Part shown: in pieces, positions 53,901 to 62,431 of the stretch
Layout: each line of letters starts with the position of its first letter
Numbering within the stretch: position 1 is the stretch's first letter
Origin: Clostridium tepidum
Lineage (GTDB): Bacteria; Bacillota; Clostridia; Clostridiales; Clostridiaceae
DNA: 64,000 nucleotides
NCBI RefSeq assembly: GCF_002008345.1
Contig: NZ_MRAE01000015.1
Location: 1 to 64,000 of the forward strand
Direction of reading: 5' to 3'
Notes under the pieces: model-generated
What the model saw: only the letters and a program-made list of their open reading frames with translations
Told to the model about the DNA's origin: nothing
The model's database searches: none
Position numbers and translations under genes: made by a program

Positions 53901-55010
53901 CCAGAAGTAGTAGGAATAGATCAAAGTATGGTTAATAATTTTATTGATAAATATCTTGATGATATACCTCATAATCAGTGGTTTGATTTACAAACAAGCT
54001 TATATGATACAGCCCTTAGAACTTTTAAAGATAGAATAATGCTTAAAGAACATTTTAGATCTGTACCAGAAATAATACAGTTTAGTAATAAGCTTTGTTA
54101 TGGAGATTTAATAGTACCTCTTAGATATCCTAAGATGAGAGAGGCATTTAATTTACCTATTAAATGCATAAAAGTAGAAAATGGATATAGAGAGAAAGCG
54201 AAGGCAATAAATATTAATGAAGGAGAAGCACTGGTAAATAAGGTGTTAGAATGTTGTAGGGATAGTAAATATAATGGAATGACAATGGGGGTTATATCCT
54301 TATTAGGGGATGCCCAAAGTGAGTTTATAGAAACTTTATTAAAGAATAATTTAAGTAAAGAAGAAATAAAGAGAAGAAAATTAGTTTGTGGAGACGCGTA
54401 TTCTTTTCAAGGAGACGAAAGAGATATAATGTTTTTGTCTATGGTGGTTGCAGATAATATGAAATATACTGCATTAACAAAAGAAACAGATATAAAAAGA
54501 TTTAATGTAGCAATGAGTAGAGCTAGAAATCAAATATTCCTTTTTTATTCTATAGATTACAAAAATATAAATAAAAATTGTGTAAGATACAAACTTATAG
54601 ATTATTGCTATAATTATAAAAATTATAAAAGTAAACTGCCAAATATAAATTATGTTATGCAGACTAAGTTTCAAAAAGATATATATAATAATATTAAAAA
54701 TTTAAAGTGTGATATAAAATCAAACATTAAATTAGGAAAGTACATTATAGATTTTATATTAGAGGGAGAACACAGCAGAATAGCTATAATATGTGATGAT
54801 GGTAATTTATGTGAAAACAATCTAGAAAAAGTTTTAAATTTGCAAATGGATTTAACTAGATTAGGATGGGTTTTTTATAAAATAAGAGGAAGCAAATTCT
54901 ATAGAGATCCAGAAAGAGAAATTAAAAAGCTTAATAAATTTTTAATAGAAACTGGATTATATAAAAATGATTCTAAAGAAATATTAAAAAATAATCTCCA
55001 AGTAGTTTAA
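50967..55010 (+). CDS. Large SF1 (UPF1-like) helicase with C-terminal Vsr-like nuclease domain
   Basis: A 1347-residue protein. Walker A is QGPPGTGKSH (residues 284-293), motif II DESS (949-952), motif III VGDDKQISP (971-979), motif IV KEHFRS (1027-1032), motif V FQGDERD (1147-1153) and motif VI NVAMSRAR (1180-1187). This is the AAA_11/AAA_12 UPF1-type layout with a helical insert of about 650 residues between motifs I and II. Residues about 1235-1340 look like a Vsr/MTES_1575-type nuclease fold (Asp1262, then an AIICDDG strand, LGWVFYKIRGSKFYRDP), but the expected Glu is Ile1275. Related fusions occur in defence proteins; no partner gene is present. Own promoter and GGAGGTG site. Confidence 0.8.
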   Translation: MKCSEKIKNIFYYLLRIKKMNKCSSNVKTYEAIYTKKDIIKNSYCNVNKDKDDNISIKISKEAGKIYDRIYKQYLNGENEIVLGQAILALKANKDIMHPMITSKVKVDFIDKENILSLKISNKIKLEVEICDVLNKNLFKKIMQQKNSWEKEKINIINYDDIKNKIQLLLDDDSEIVFKDIENLNDIQLTEKPTIYNCPILIIRKKDNSLWNKEVESIVEGIDNGYYIPKHIEALVEEKEIEKDKSCKNEWKECKEDILFPLEANEEQISIAKKICENEAILVQGPPGTGKSHTIANLICHFLAHGKKVLVTSETSRALRVLINKIPEDIKPLCINLLDDNNGEYELEQCIKDICDNLCENPSEIMDDIYILNKEREKCKKNQEVLYNKLKEIEFMENKKIHFRGNYYKLIHIGAWLNENQYKYDWIKDNIRYEDIKPINQEQFNKLIKVLKNNGKEYIDNINELIFICNKIPSYKEVENKLDRMIYLESNLSFYKNKIKGWYIPAECKCNYDVLLEFLYNCVEKMKSITEEPILGKIFKLYYSSEVFRDSINNFLLNLNSSKDKLIKIRSNINQYSIEIKEINDMDAFIKDYEKVYSKVKGKKKIGKIFKAINNKYDYIFRNCYINGEKIENIEHLNIINDYVEERKIYNFLNRLLENIINSYIQEDFNYNIDNLISIEDIINNLDIIMNWNREFRDKIIKLLGKIRIPININWYEINTYEYFIQCIESIKSINEYNDLKAFMEIIKKQVKNFESLNSMIKGIEKEDINYIKEAYVYIEKIMSMKSDIDEINYIYKKLEESCPKTLEFILENYKKDYKFNNWENAWKWAQYNNLFKKLEKIDEKKLQEQLIEEKSKEKQIINQIISKKAWKNIILNINEEQKRSLFSWVQAVKRIGKGRGKFVLQYSNIAKEEMEKCKSIVPVWIMPLEKVIENIKPSKEQFDVVIFDESSQSNIFAISALMRAKKAIIVGDDKQISPEVVGIDQSMVNNFIDKYLDDIPHNQWFDLQTSLYDTALRTFKDRIMLKEHFRSVPEIIQFSNKLCYGDLIVPLRYPKMREAFNLPIKCIKVENGYREKAKAININEGEALVNKVLECCRDSKYNGMTMGVISLLGDAQSEFIETLLKNNLSKEEIKRRKLVCGDAYSFQGDERDIMFLSMVVADNMKYTALTKETDIKRFNVAMSRARNQIFLFYSIDYKNINKNCVRYKLIDYCYNYKNYKSKLPNINYVMQTKFQKDIYNNIKNLKCDIKSNIKLGKYIIDFILEGEHSRIAIICDDGNLCENNLEKVLNLQMDLTRLGWVFYKIRGSKFYRDPEREIKKLNKFLIETGLYKNDSKEILKNNLQVV

Positions 55011-55086
55011 ATATATCCAATCTTTTTTCACCAATGCTATATTTTATACATAATATATGAATATAGCATTATTGGGAGAGGATTCT

Positions 55087-56154
55087 GTGTTATATGCATT
55101 AATACTTGCAGGTGGAAAAGGAACAAGACTATACCCATTATCACGATCAGAAAACCCAAAGCAGTTTTTAAAGATAATTAATAATAAAAGTTTTTTAAGA
55201 GCAACTGTAGATAGAATAAAACCATTAGTAAGTAATGATAATATATATATAGTAACCAATGAGGAATATATGGAAAAAATATATGGGGAATTACCAGAAA
55301 TAAAAAAAGAAAATATATTTGCAGAACCTTATAATAGAGAAACTGCTACCTGCATAGGTCTTTCTGCTGTAAAGCTTTTAAAAAAGGATAAGGATGCATC
55401 TATGATAGTATTGCCTTCAGATCATTATATAGAGAATGAGAAAGAATTTAATGATGTGATAAAGCAGGGTGTAGATATAGTAGAAAAAAGAAGAGGATTA
55501 GTGACTATAGGAATAAAGCCATTAAGACCTGAAACAGGATATGGATATATAAAAATGGGAGATAAGGTTAATAGGCAAAGCTTTACTTATAAAGTAGAAA
55601 GATTTTTGGAAAAGCCTAATTTAGAAATAGCAAGAGATTTAATATCAAGTGAAGAATACTTGTGGAATAGTGGAATGTTTATTTGGAGGGCAGATGTTTA
55701 TTTAAGAGAAATGGAAAAATATTTGCCTAAAATATATAAAAGTATGATGAGAATATATGCCAATATAGATACAGATGAGGAAGAAAAAGTAATTAGAGAA
55801 GAATATGAAATAATAGAAGGAATATCAGTAGATTTTGGCATTATGCAAAAGACTAGAAAAGCATATGTTATAAAAAGTAACTTTAAGTGGGACGATATGG
55901 GTAATTTTACTGCCCTCAGTAGATTTTTAAAAAATTATAGAAACAATACTATAAGTGGGAATAGTTATTTAAAAGAAAGTGAAAATTGTTCTGTAATTGC
56001 AAAGGATAAATTGGTTATAGGATTTGGTATAAAAGATTTGGTTATAGTAGACGGTGGAGATGTATTACTTATAATGGACAAATATAAAGATCAAGAAATT
56101 AAGCATTTAGTACAAGAGTTAAAAGAAAATGAAAAGTTAAAAAAATATATATAA
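55087..56154 (+). CDS. manC: Mannose-1-phosphate guanylyltransferase
   Basis: A 355-residue sugar nucleotidyltransferase. LILAGGKGTRLYPLSRSENPKQF (starting at about residue 5) is the GDP-mannose pyrophosphorylase signature, ETATCIGL and LPSDHYI are conserved, and FLEKPN follows. The isomerase domain of bifunctional ManC is absent, as is usual for this short form. It makes GDP-mannose for surface polysaccharides or glycans. GTG at 55087 is chosen because AGAGG lies just before it; an upstream ATG at 55057 has no ribosome site. Terminator at 56166-56212. Confidence 0.92.
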   Translation: MLYALILAGGKGTRLYPLSRSENPKQFLKIINNKSFLRATVDRIKPLVSNDNIYIVTNEEYMEKIYGELPEIKKENIFAEPYNRETATCIGLSAVKLLKKDKDASMIVLPSDHYIENEKEFNDVIKQGVDIVEKRRGLVTIGIKPLRPETGYGYIKMGDKVNRQSFTYKVERFLEKPNLEIARDLISSEEYLWNSGMFIWRADVYLREMEKYLPKIYKSMMRIYANIDTDEEEKVIREEYEIIEGISVDFGIMQKTRKAYVIKSNFKWDDMGNFTALSRFLKNYRNNTISGNSYLKESENCSVIAKDKLVIGFGIKDLVIVDGGDVLLIMDKYKDQEIKHLVQELKENEKLKKYI

Positions 56155-56165
56155 AAGATAGATAT

Positions 56166-56213
56166 AAAAAATAGTATGGATATTGATTTTTTTAATATCC
56201 ATACTATTTTTTG
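56166..56213 (+). terminator. Terminator after manC
   Basis: AAAAAATAGTATGGATATT (56166-56184) pairs with AATATCCATACTATTTTTT (56194-56212). Confidence 0.9.
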
Positions 56214-56444
56214 TATTTTCAAAAGATTATATAGTAATGTTATGTGTGCTAATTATATTTAGTTAATTGATAATACTTTTATTGTATTAATTATATATTA
56301 AATGTTTAATTTTTATTAATTTAAGCTATTAGAAACAGTATATGTTAAAAAATTAATTAATATATGTTAAAATTAATTATATATTTAGACAATTATTGCG
56401 AATAATATAAGCTGATATTATATTTAAAATAAGGAGAATAAGAT

Positions 56445-57698
56445 ATGAAAAAAATATTATATTATGACTGTTTTTCAGGAATAAGCGGAGATATGAATTT
56501 AGGAGCTTTAATAGATTTAGGTGTAGATAAAGATTATTTATTAAATGAGTTAACTAAACTTAATATTAATGATGAATTTGAAATTAAAATTAAAAAAGAT
56601 TTAAGAAAAGGTATATCAGGAACAAAAGTTGACGTTATATTAAAAAAAATGTGTGAACATGAACATAATCATGATAATATGCATAACCATGATCATGAGT
56701 GCAAGCATGGTCATAGTCATGAATACCGCCATAGAAATGTTATGGACATAAATAAAATAATAGACAATAGCGGATTGAATGATAACGTTAAAAAAATTAG
56801 TAAAGAAATATTTTTAGAAGTAGCTAAAGCGGAGGCAAAAGTACATAATAAACCTTTAGAAGAGGTACATTTTCACGAAGTTGGAGCAACAGATTCTATA
56901 GTTGATATAGTTGGGGCAGCTATATGCTTAGATTATTTAAAAGTAGATAAGGTATTATGTTCAAAAGTTCAAGTGGGATCTGGATTTGTAAAATGTGCTC
57001 ACGGAACAATGCCAGTTCCAGCTCCAGCTACAGCAGAAATATTAAAAGATATACCAATGGTATCTTCAGAAGAAATACCTTTTGAAGCTACTACTCCTAC
57101 AGGGGCAGCAATAGTAGCCTCTACAGTATGCAATTTTACACAAAGCAAGAATTTTGATATTAAAAAAGTTGGTTATGGCATAGGGGGAAAAGATTTATCG
57201 GATATACCTAATGTATTAAGAGTTTTTATAGCAGAGTGTAAAGATTATGAGGAAAACGATATTGAAAAAGAAGAAGCTATAATATTAGAATGTAATATAG
57301 ATGATATGAATTCTGAGATTTATGAATATGTAATTAACAAGTTACTTTATGAAGGAGCATCAGATGCATATATTACACCAATAATAATGAAGAAAACCAG
57401 ACCAGCTGCTAAATTAACAGTCTTATGTGAAAATAAATTAGAAAACATAATGAAAGAAATCATATTTAAAGAAACTACTACTTTAGGAATAAGAAAATAT
57501 TCTGTAGAAAAATCTATGTTAAAAAGAAAAGTAGAAAAAGTAAATACTATATATGGAGAGGTTTCTGTAAAAAAATCTTATTTAAAAGGACGGGTATTAA
57601 ACAGTAAACCTGAATATGAAGATTGTAAAAAAATTGCATTAGAAAACAACATATCTATAAAAGAGGTTTATAAGGCAGTTATTAAACATAAGGAGTAA
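56445..57698 (+). CDS. larC: Nickel-pincer cofactor biosynthesis protein LarC
   Basis: A 417-residue single-chain LarC, the enzyme that inserts nickel into the pyridinium dithiocarboxylate mononucleotide. It begins YYDCFSGISGDMNLGAL, has a His-rich loop at residues 71-97 likely to bind nickel, VHFHEVGATDSIVDI and TTPTGAAI. The C-terminal catalytic part has LECNIDDMNSE and TPIIMKKTRPA. In Lactobacillus this protein can be split by frameshifting; here one frame is continuous. GGAG precedes the ATG. It is the first of larC-larE-larB. Confidence 0.95.
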   Translation: MKKILYYDCFSGISGDMNLGALIDLGVDKDYLLNELTKLNINDEFEIKIKKDLRKGISGTKVDVILKKMCEHEHNHDNMHNHDHECKHGHSHEYRHRNVMDINKIIDNSGLNDNVKKISKEIFLEVAKAEAKVHNKPLEEVHFHEVGATDSIVDIVGAAICLDYLKVDKVLCSKVQVGSGFVKCAHGTMPVPAPATAEILKDIPMVSSEEIPFEATTPTGAAIVASTVCNFTQSKNFDIKKVGYGIGGKDLSDIPNVLRVFIAECKDYEENDIEKEEAIILECNIDDMNSEIYEYVINKLLYEGASDAYITPIIMKKTRPAAKLTVLCENKLENIMKEIIFKETTTLGIRKYSVEKSMLKRKVEKVNTIYGEVSVKKSYLKGRVLNSKPEYEDCKKIALENNISIKEVYKAVIKHKE

Positions 57699-57702
57699 AA
57701 TT

Positions 57703-58509
57703 ATGAACATAAATGACAAATATAATAATCTTATTAACTATCTAAAAGATTTAAAGAGTGTGGCAGTAGCTTTTTCAGGTGGAGTGGATAGTACATTATT
57801 ATTGAAAGCAGCAAAAGAAGCTTTAGGAGATAATGCTATTTCTATTACTATAGTATCACCTTATATACCAAAGTGGGAAATAAAAGAAGCTAAAGAATTA
57901 GTAGATAAGATAGGAATAAAATCATATTTTATAGAAGTGCCAATGCTTGAAGAAATAAGATATAATCCAGAAGATAGATGTTATATATGTAAAAAAAGTG
58001 TATTTAATAAAATAAAATATTTAGCAAAAGAAAAGGGAATTAAATATATAGTGGATGGAACTAATGCTGATGATACCAAAGATTATCGACCAGGTATGAG
58101 AGCTTTAAAAGAATTAGAAGTAAAGAGTCCTCTTTTAGAAAATTCTATTAATAAAGAAGAAATAAGAATTTTGTCTAAAGAGTTAAAACTAGATACTTGG
58201 GATAAACCTGCATATGCATGTCTTTTATCTAGAATACCTTATAAGCAAGAGATAAAAAAAGAAGATTTAATTAGAATAGAAAAAGCAGAAGTATATATGA
58301 TGAAACTAGGTTTTAGAGCAGTAAGGGTAAGAAGCCATGAGGATTTAGCTAGGATAGAAGTTCCTCAACATTTAAGAGTAAAGTTATTTAATGAGTCGAT
58401 TTTAGATAAAATATCAAAAGAATTTAAAAAATTAGGATTTAAATATGTTACTGTTGATATAGAAGGGTATAGAATGGGAAGTCTAAATGCTCAAATAAAT
58501 ACAAAATAG
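57703..58509 (+). CDS. larE: ATP-dependent sulfur transferase LarE
   Basis: A 268-residue PP-loop protein that thiolates the cofactor precursor. The PP-loop is [15 protein letters not shown] (residues 22-36). It has Cys93 and Cys96 in CYICKK and Cys173 in YACLLSRIP. The last one is at the place of the sacrificial Cys of L. plantarum LarE. Three Cys of this kind mark the LarE forms that bind a [4Fe-4S] cluster and act catalytically. It starts four bases after larC ends. Confidence 0.93.
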   Translation: MNINDKYNNLINYLKDLKSVAVAFSGGVDSTLLLKAAKEALGDNAISITIVSPYIPKWEIKEAKELVDKIGIKSYFIEVPMLEEIRYNPEDRCYICKKSVFNKIKYLAKEKGIKYIVDGTNADDTKDYRPGMRALKELEVKSPLLENSINKEEIRILSKELKLDTWDKPAYACLLSRIPYKQEIKKEDLIRIEKAEVYMMKLGFRAVRVRSHEDLARIEVPQHLRVKLFNESILDKISKEFKKLGFKYVTVDIEGYRMGSLNAQINTK

Positions 58510-58528
58510 CTTTAAGAGGGGTAATAAA

Positions 58529-59275
58529 ATGAATACAGAAGACATTAAAAAATTATTATTAGATATTAAAAATGATAAAATTTCATTAGAAGATGGAGTA
58601 AATATATTACAAGATCTTCCTTTTAAAGATTTAGGATATGCTAAAATAGATAATCATAGAGAAATAAGAGTAGGATATCCTGAAGTTATATATTGTGCTG
58701 GAAAAACTGTAGACCAAATAAAAGGTATAGTAGAATTTATGCTTACTAAGGAAAATAATATATTAGGCACAAGAGCTACAAAAGAAGCTTATGAAGAAGT
58801 TAAAAAAATATGTCCAGATGCAGAATATAATGAATTAGCTAGAACTATAGTTATTAAAAAAAGAGAATTAAAATCTAAAGGAGGATACATAGCTGTAGTT
58901 ACAGCAGGAACTTCTGATATACCTGTTTCTGAAGAAGCAGCAGTTACAGCAGAGATATTTGGGAATAAGGTTGAAAGAATATATGATGTAGGTGTAGCTG
59001 GAATCCATAGATTGTTTGATAAATTAGAGTTAATAAGAGGTGCTAGAGTTATTGTTGTTGCAGCAGGAATGGAAGGGGCACTAGCTAGTGTTGTAGGAGG
59101 CTTAGTAGATAAACCTGTAATTGCAGTACCAACAAGTATAGGATATGGAGCTAATTTTCATGGTCTTTCTGCATTATTATCTATGTTAAATAGTTGTGCA
59201 AGTGGTGTAAGTGTTGTTAATATTGACAACGGTTTTGGAGCAGGATATTTGGCTAGCATGATAAATAATTTGTAA
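58529..59275 (+). CDS. larB: LarB, pyridinium-3,5-biscarboxylate mononucleotide synthase
   Basis: A 248-residue protein with a PurE-like carboxylase domain. [12 protein letters not shown] is followed by [20 protein letters not shown] (about residues 125-144), [30 protein letters not shown] and [12 protein letters not shown]. It carboxylates and hydrolyses nicotinic acid adenine dinucleotide to start the pathway. The gene lies 19 bases after larE. A terminator follows. No larA racemase is in the window, so the user of the cofactor is elsewhere. Confidence 0.95.
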   Translation: MNTEDIKKLLLDIKNDKISLEDGVNILQDLPFKDLGYAKIDNHREIRVGYPEVIYCAGKTVDQIKGIVEFMLTKENNILGTRATKEAYEEVKKICPDAEYNELARTIVIKKRELKSKGGYIAVVTAGTSDIPVSEEAAVTAEIFGNKVERIYDVGVAGIHRLFDKLELIRGARVIVVAAGMEGALASVVGGLVDKPVIAVPTSIGYGANFHGLSALLSMLNSCASGVSVVNIDNGFGAGYLASMINNL

Positions 59276-59289
59276 AAGTTTTTATTAAG

Positions 59290-59324
59290 TAACCTAGTGA
59301 TTTTAAGCGCTAGGTTATTTTTTT
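59290..59324 (+). terminator. Terminator after larB
   Basis: TAACCTAG / CTAGGTTA stem extended by G-U and G-C pairs, then TTTTTTT. Confidence 0.88.
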
Positions 59325-59395
59325 CTAGAATGATGAATACTATAATATTGGATAAAACGACTTTGTGAATACTTTGTAAAACATAAAATTAAATT

Positions 59396-59424
59396 ATTGA
59401 CAATTAGTCAATTGGTAATATAAT
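59396..59424 (+). promoter_or_regulatory. Promoter with overlapping palindromic operator
   Basis: TTGACA (59397-59402), 16-base spacer, TATAAT (59419-59424). ATTGAC (59396-59401) and GTCAAT (59407-59412) form a 17-base palindrome covering the -35 box. Confidence 0.75.
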
Positions 59425-59501
59425 GGAGTATAAGTAATCATAGTTCGTTATAGGCTATAATTAATAAAAAATAATTTTATTTTATCGGGAGGGAGCTCAA
59501 T

Positions 59502-60884
59502 ATGAAAGTCATAAAATTGCTAGAAAAATCTGCTAAGGATAAGATGGTAAAGACGGCAGCAGGTTTACTTACTACAAACCCCGAAAAAAATGTAGACAGA
59601 TTATTTGCATTAATAGAAAAGACTATAGCTAAAGATGAAGATAATTTAAGAAGGTTAAAAGTTGTAGAAGACGAGTATTATAATAATCCATCAACTCATG
59701 AATTTGTACAAAATCTATTCAAAACTACAGATAAGAATTGTATGCAGAAGTTTTTTACGAATTTTTTTGCAAATGCTGTTTGGTATGGTATGCCAAAGAG
59801 AGAGAAACTTTTTAAAGAAGAGGATATAAAAACGCCTTTCGTAATATTAATAAGCCCGTCTATGAGATGTAATTTAAGATGCACAGGTTGTTATGCTGCA
59901 AATTACAGTAAGAAAGATGATATACCTTATGAGGAAGTAGATAGAATAATTAAAGAAGCCAGAGATATTGGAATATACTATTTTATAATCCTAGGAGGAG
60001 AGCCATTCTTTAATGAGTATATGTTAGATATTTATGAAAAATACAATGATTGTATTTTTACTCCTTTTACAAATGGAACTTTATTTGATGAAAAATTAGC
60101 AGATAGAGTTCGAGAATTGGGAAATATAATACCAATGTTTTCATTGGAAGGGTTCGAAAAAGAAACAGATGCAAGAAGAGGAAAAGGTGTATTTAAAAAA
60201 GTTATGCATGGAATGGATCTATTAAAAGAGAGAGGAGTTTTGTTTGGAGTTTCTACGGCTACAGGTAGAAATAATATAGATACGGTAATATCAGATGAAT
60301 TTATTGATATGTTAATAGAAAAAGGAGCTAAAATGAGCTGGTATTTTATATTTATGCCAGTAGGTGAAGATCCAGATTTTAATTTAATGTTGACACCAGA
60401 ACAAAGAATATATCTAGGGAAAAAAGTTAGAGAAATTAGAAATAATAAACCATATTTTGCTATAGATTTCTTTAATGATGCTCCATATGTTGGTGGATGC
60501 ATAGCTGGAAAGTATTATTGTCATATAAATTCCCATGAAGATGTAGAACCATGTATATTTGCTCATTTTGCTACAGATAATTTGAAGAATAAAAAATTAA
60601 TAGATGTATTTAAGGGACCTTTCTTTAAGGAATTACGTAATAGACAACCATATAATGATAATTTGCTAAAACCATGTATGATGATAGATAATCCTAATGT
60701 AATAAGAGAAATTGCAAGTAAAACTGGAGCAAAACCAACAGATAAGGGAGCAGAAATGATGCTTCATGATGAAGTATTTAAAAGTAAGCTAGATAAATTA
60801 GCAAAAGATTTTGATCCTGTAGCAGAAAAAGCTTGGAAGGAAGATTTTCATGAAAAAGGGAATTACGAAATGTCAAAAGGTTAA
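59502..60884 (+). CDS. Radical SAM enzyme, unknown substrate
   Basis: A 460-residue radical SAM protein. The cluster Cys are 123, 127 and 130 in CNLRCTGC; the SAM-binding ILGGEPFF follows, and FSLEGFEKETDARRGKG is a typical SPASM/PqqE-type block. Later cysteines (GGCIAGKYYCHI, VEPCIF, KPCMM) could bind a second cluster. About 110 residues precede the radical SAM core, and a Lys-rich tail ends the protein. It stands alone behind the palindromic operator, with a terminator after it. The substrate cannot be named from the sequence. Confidence 0.85.
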   Translation: MKVIKLLEKSAKDKMVKTAAGLLTTNPEKNVDRLFALIEKTIAKDEDNLRRLKVVEDEYYNNPSTHEFVQNLFKTTDKNCMQKFFTNFFANAVWYGMPKREKLFKEEDIKTPFVILISPSMRCNLRCTGCYAANYSKKDDIPYEEVDRIIKEARDIGIYYFIILGGEPFFNEYMLDIYEKYNDCIFTPFTNGTLFDEKLADRVRELGNIIPMFSLEGFEKETDARRGKGVFKKVMHGMDLLKERGVLFGVSTATGRNNIDTVISDEFIDMLIEKGAKMSWYFIFMPVGEDPDFNLMLTPEQRIYLGKKVREIRNNKPYFAIDFFNDAPYVGGCIAGKYYCHINSHEDVEPCIFAHFATDNLKNKKLIDVFKGPFFKELRNRQPYNDNLLKPCMMIDNPNVIREIASKTGAKPTDKGAEMMLHDEVFKSKLDKLAKDFDPVAEKAWKEDFHEKGNYEMSKG

Positions 60885-60914
60885 ATAAATGAAAATTAGT
60901 ATTTATATAAGTTA

Positions 60915-60945
60915 GGGTATTTCATTTTAATGGGATACCTTTTTA
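60915..60945 (+). terminator. Terminator after radical SAM gene
   Basis: GGTAT...ATACC hairpin with inner CAT/ATG pairing and a T run. Confidence 0.7.
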
Positions 60946-61073
60946 TTTATTTTATAGCTATCTATAAAATATTTTATTTTAAGTCTCATTAAGTTGAACA
61001 TAATTATATTATAATATATTATATTTAGTATACATATTAAAGATATTAATATAAACCTTTAAGGAGGTTAATA

Positions 61074-62348
61074 ATGAAGAAAAAGAAACTTATTTATATA
61101 AGTATTATTTTAATATTAATAATAGCTACTATATTAGTTATCTTAAGTAGACAAAATGATACTAAAAATTTTACGAAAGATAAATTAGTCATATGGGGAG
61201 ATGTTAAGCTTAATCAAGCTATGAACGAAGGTGTTAATACCTTTAAAGAAAAATATCCTAATGTAGAGATAAAATTTTACAATAAAAACATAGAAAATAT
61301 GATAGATGAATTTTCTAAAATAAAAGATAAAAATTCTTATCCTAATATAATTTGTTTAGAAGATAAAGATATAAAGGAATTTGGAGAGAGATATTATAAA
61401 GATATAATTTTATTAAATGATATTATGAAAAATACTATAAAAGATTTTGTGCCTTGCAAAAGAGATACAGTTAAACTATATAACAATTTTATTGCAGCTC
61501 CTTATACAGTAGAACCTGTAGCTTTATATTATAGAAAAGACTTATTAGAAAAGTATAATGTAAACAGTAAAGATATAAAAACTTGGGATGATTTTATAAA
61601 AGTTGGTGAGGAAATATATAAAAAGAGTAATGGAAAAGTAAAAATGATATCATTTAATAAAAAAGATAATAGTATGCTTGAAATTTTATTAAATGAAAAA
61701 GGAACTTACTATTTTGATAAGGATAGCAATTTACAAATAGACAAACCTGAATATATAGATGCTTTTAATATTGTAAAGAGAATAGAAATTGCTGATATTG
61801 GTTTTAATGATAAAGGAAACTTTAAATCCTTTATTGATGATACTAATGTAGTATGTATTCCATATAATTCAGAGCTAGCTAATTATTTGATGAAAGAAAG
61901 AAAAAAAGAAAGTGGAAAATGGGAAATAATGAAGTTACCTTCTTTTGAAATAGGGGGGAAGAACTCTGCAATTGCAGGAGGAACAGCAATTTTAGCAATA
62001 AAATCTTGTAAGGAATCTAAAGATAAATTATCAATGGAATTAGTAAAAAATATAGCATTAAATAGGAAAAGTTTAAATAAGGGATTTTTAAATTATGGAC
62101 AATTTCCATCTTATAAACCAACTTATGAGTATACTAAATTTTTTCAAAATGAAAACTATTTTAATGATGAAAAGATCTGGAGAATTTTTGTTGATATAGC
62201 ATCTAAAGCTCCAAATCTAAATTATACTCAGAATTATAATTATGTAAAAAAAGTTATGATAGATTTAAAAAAAGATCTATTAAATAGTGAGGATTTAGAA
62301 AAAGATTTGAGAGGTATAAAAGTTTTTATTAATAGTATAACAAAATAA
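61074..62348 (+). CDS. Extracellular solute-binding protein, family 1
   Basis: A 424-residue type 1 binding protein of the sugar-binding (MalE/UgpB) class: KLVIWGDVKLNQAMNEGVNTFKEKYP, IAAPYTVEPVALYYRKDLLEKYN, and SAIAGGTAILAI near the C terminus. An N-terminal helix (about 6-24) without a lipobox Cys makes it membrane-anchored rather than a lipoprotein, which is unusual for Gram-positive binding proteins. No permease or ATPase gene is nearby. GGAGG precedes the ATG. Ligand unknown. Confidence 0.85.
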   Translation: MKKKKLIYISIILILIIATILVILSRQNDTKNFTKDKLVIWGDVKLNQAMNEGVNTFKEKYPNVEIKFYNKNIENMIDEFSKIKDKNSYPNIICLEDKDIKEFGERYYKDIILLNDIMKNTIKDFVPCKRDTVKLYNNFIAAPYTVEPVALYYRKDLLEKYNVNSKDIKTWDDFIKVGEEIYKKSNGKVKMISFNKKDNSMLEILLNEKGTYYFDKDSNLQIDKPEYIDAFNIVKRIEIADIGFNDKGNFKSFIDDTNVVCIPYNSELANYLMKERKKESGKWEIMKLPSFEIGGKNSAIAGGTAILAIKSCKESKDKLSMELVKNIALNRKSLNKGFLNYGQFPSYKPTYEYTKFFQNENYFNDEKIWRIFVDIASKAPNLNYTQNYNYVKKVMIDLKKDLLNSEDLEKDLRGIKVFINSITK

Positions 62349-62391
62349 AAATAGTAAATATATAATTTTAATATTTTTATTAAAAAATATT

Positions 62392-62430
62392 AAGAGTCAG
62401 AATTTTACAAAAAAATTTTGACTCTTTTTT
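62392..62430. terminator. Terminator shared by binding-protein gene and glycosyltransferase gene
   Basis: AAGAGTCAGAATTTT pairs with AAAATTTTGACTCTT with one G-U pair, between convergent stops, with T runs. Confidence 0.85.
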
Positions 62431-62431
62431 A

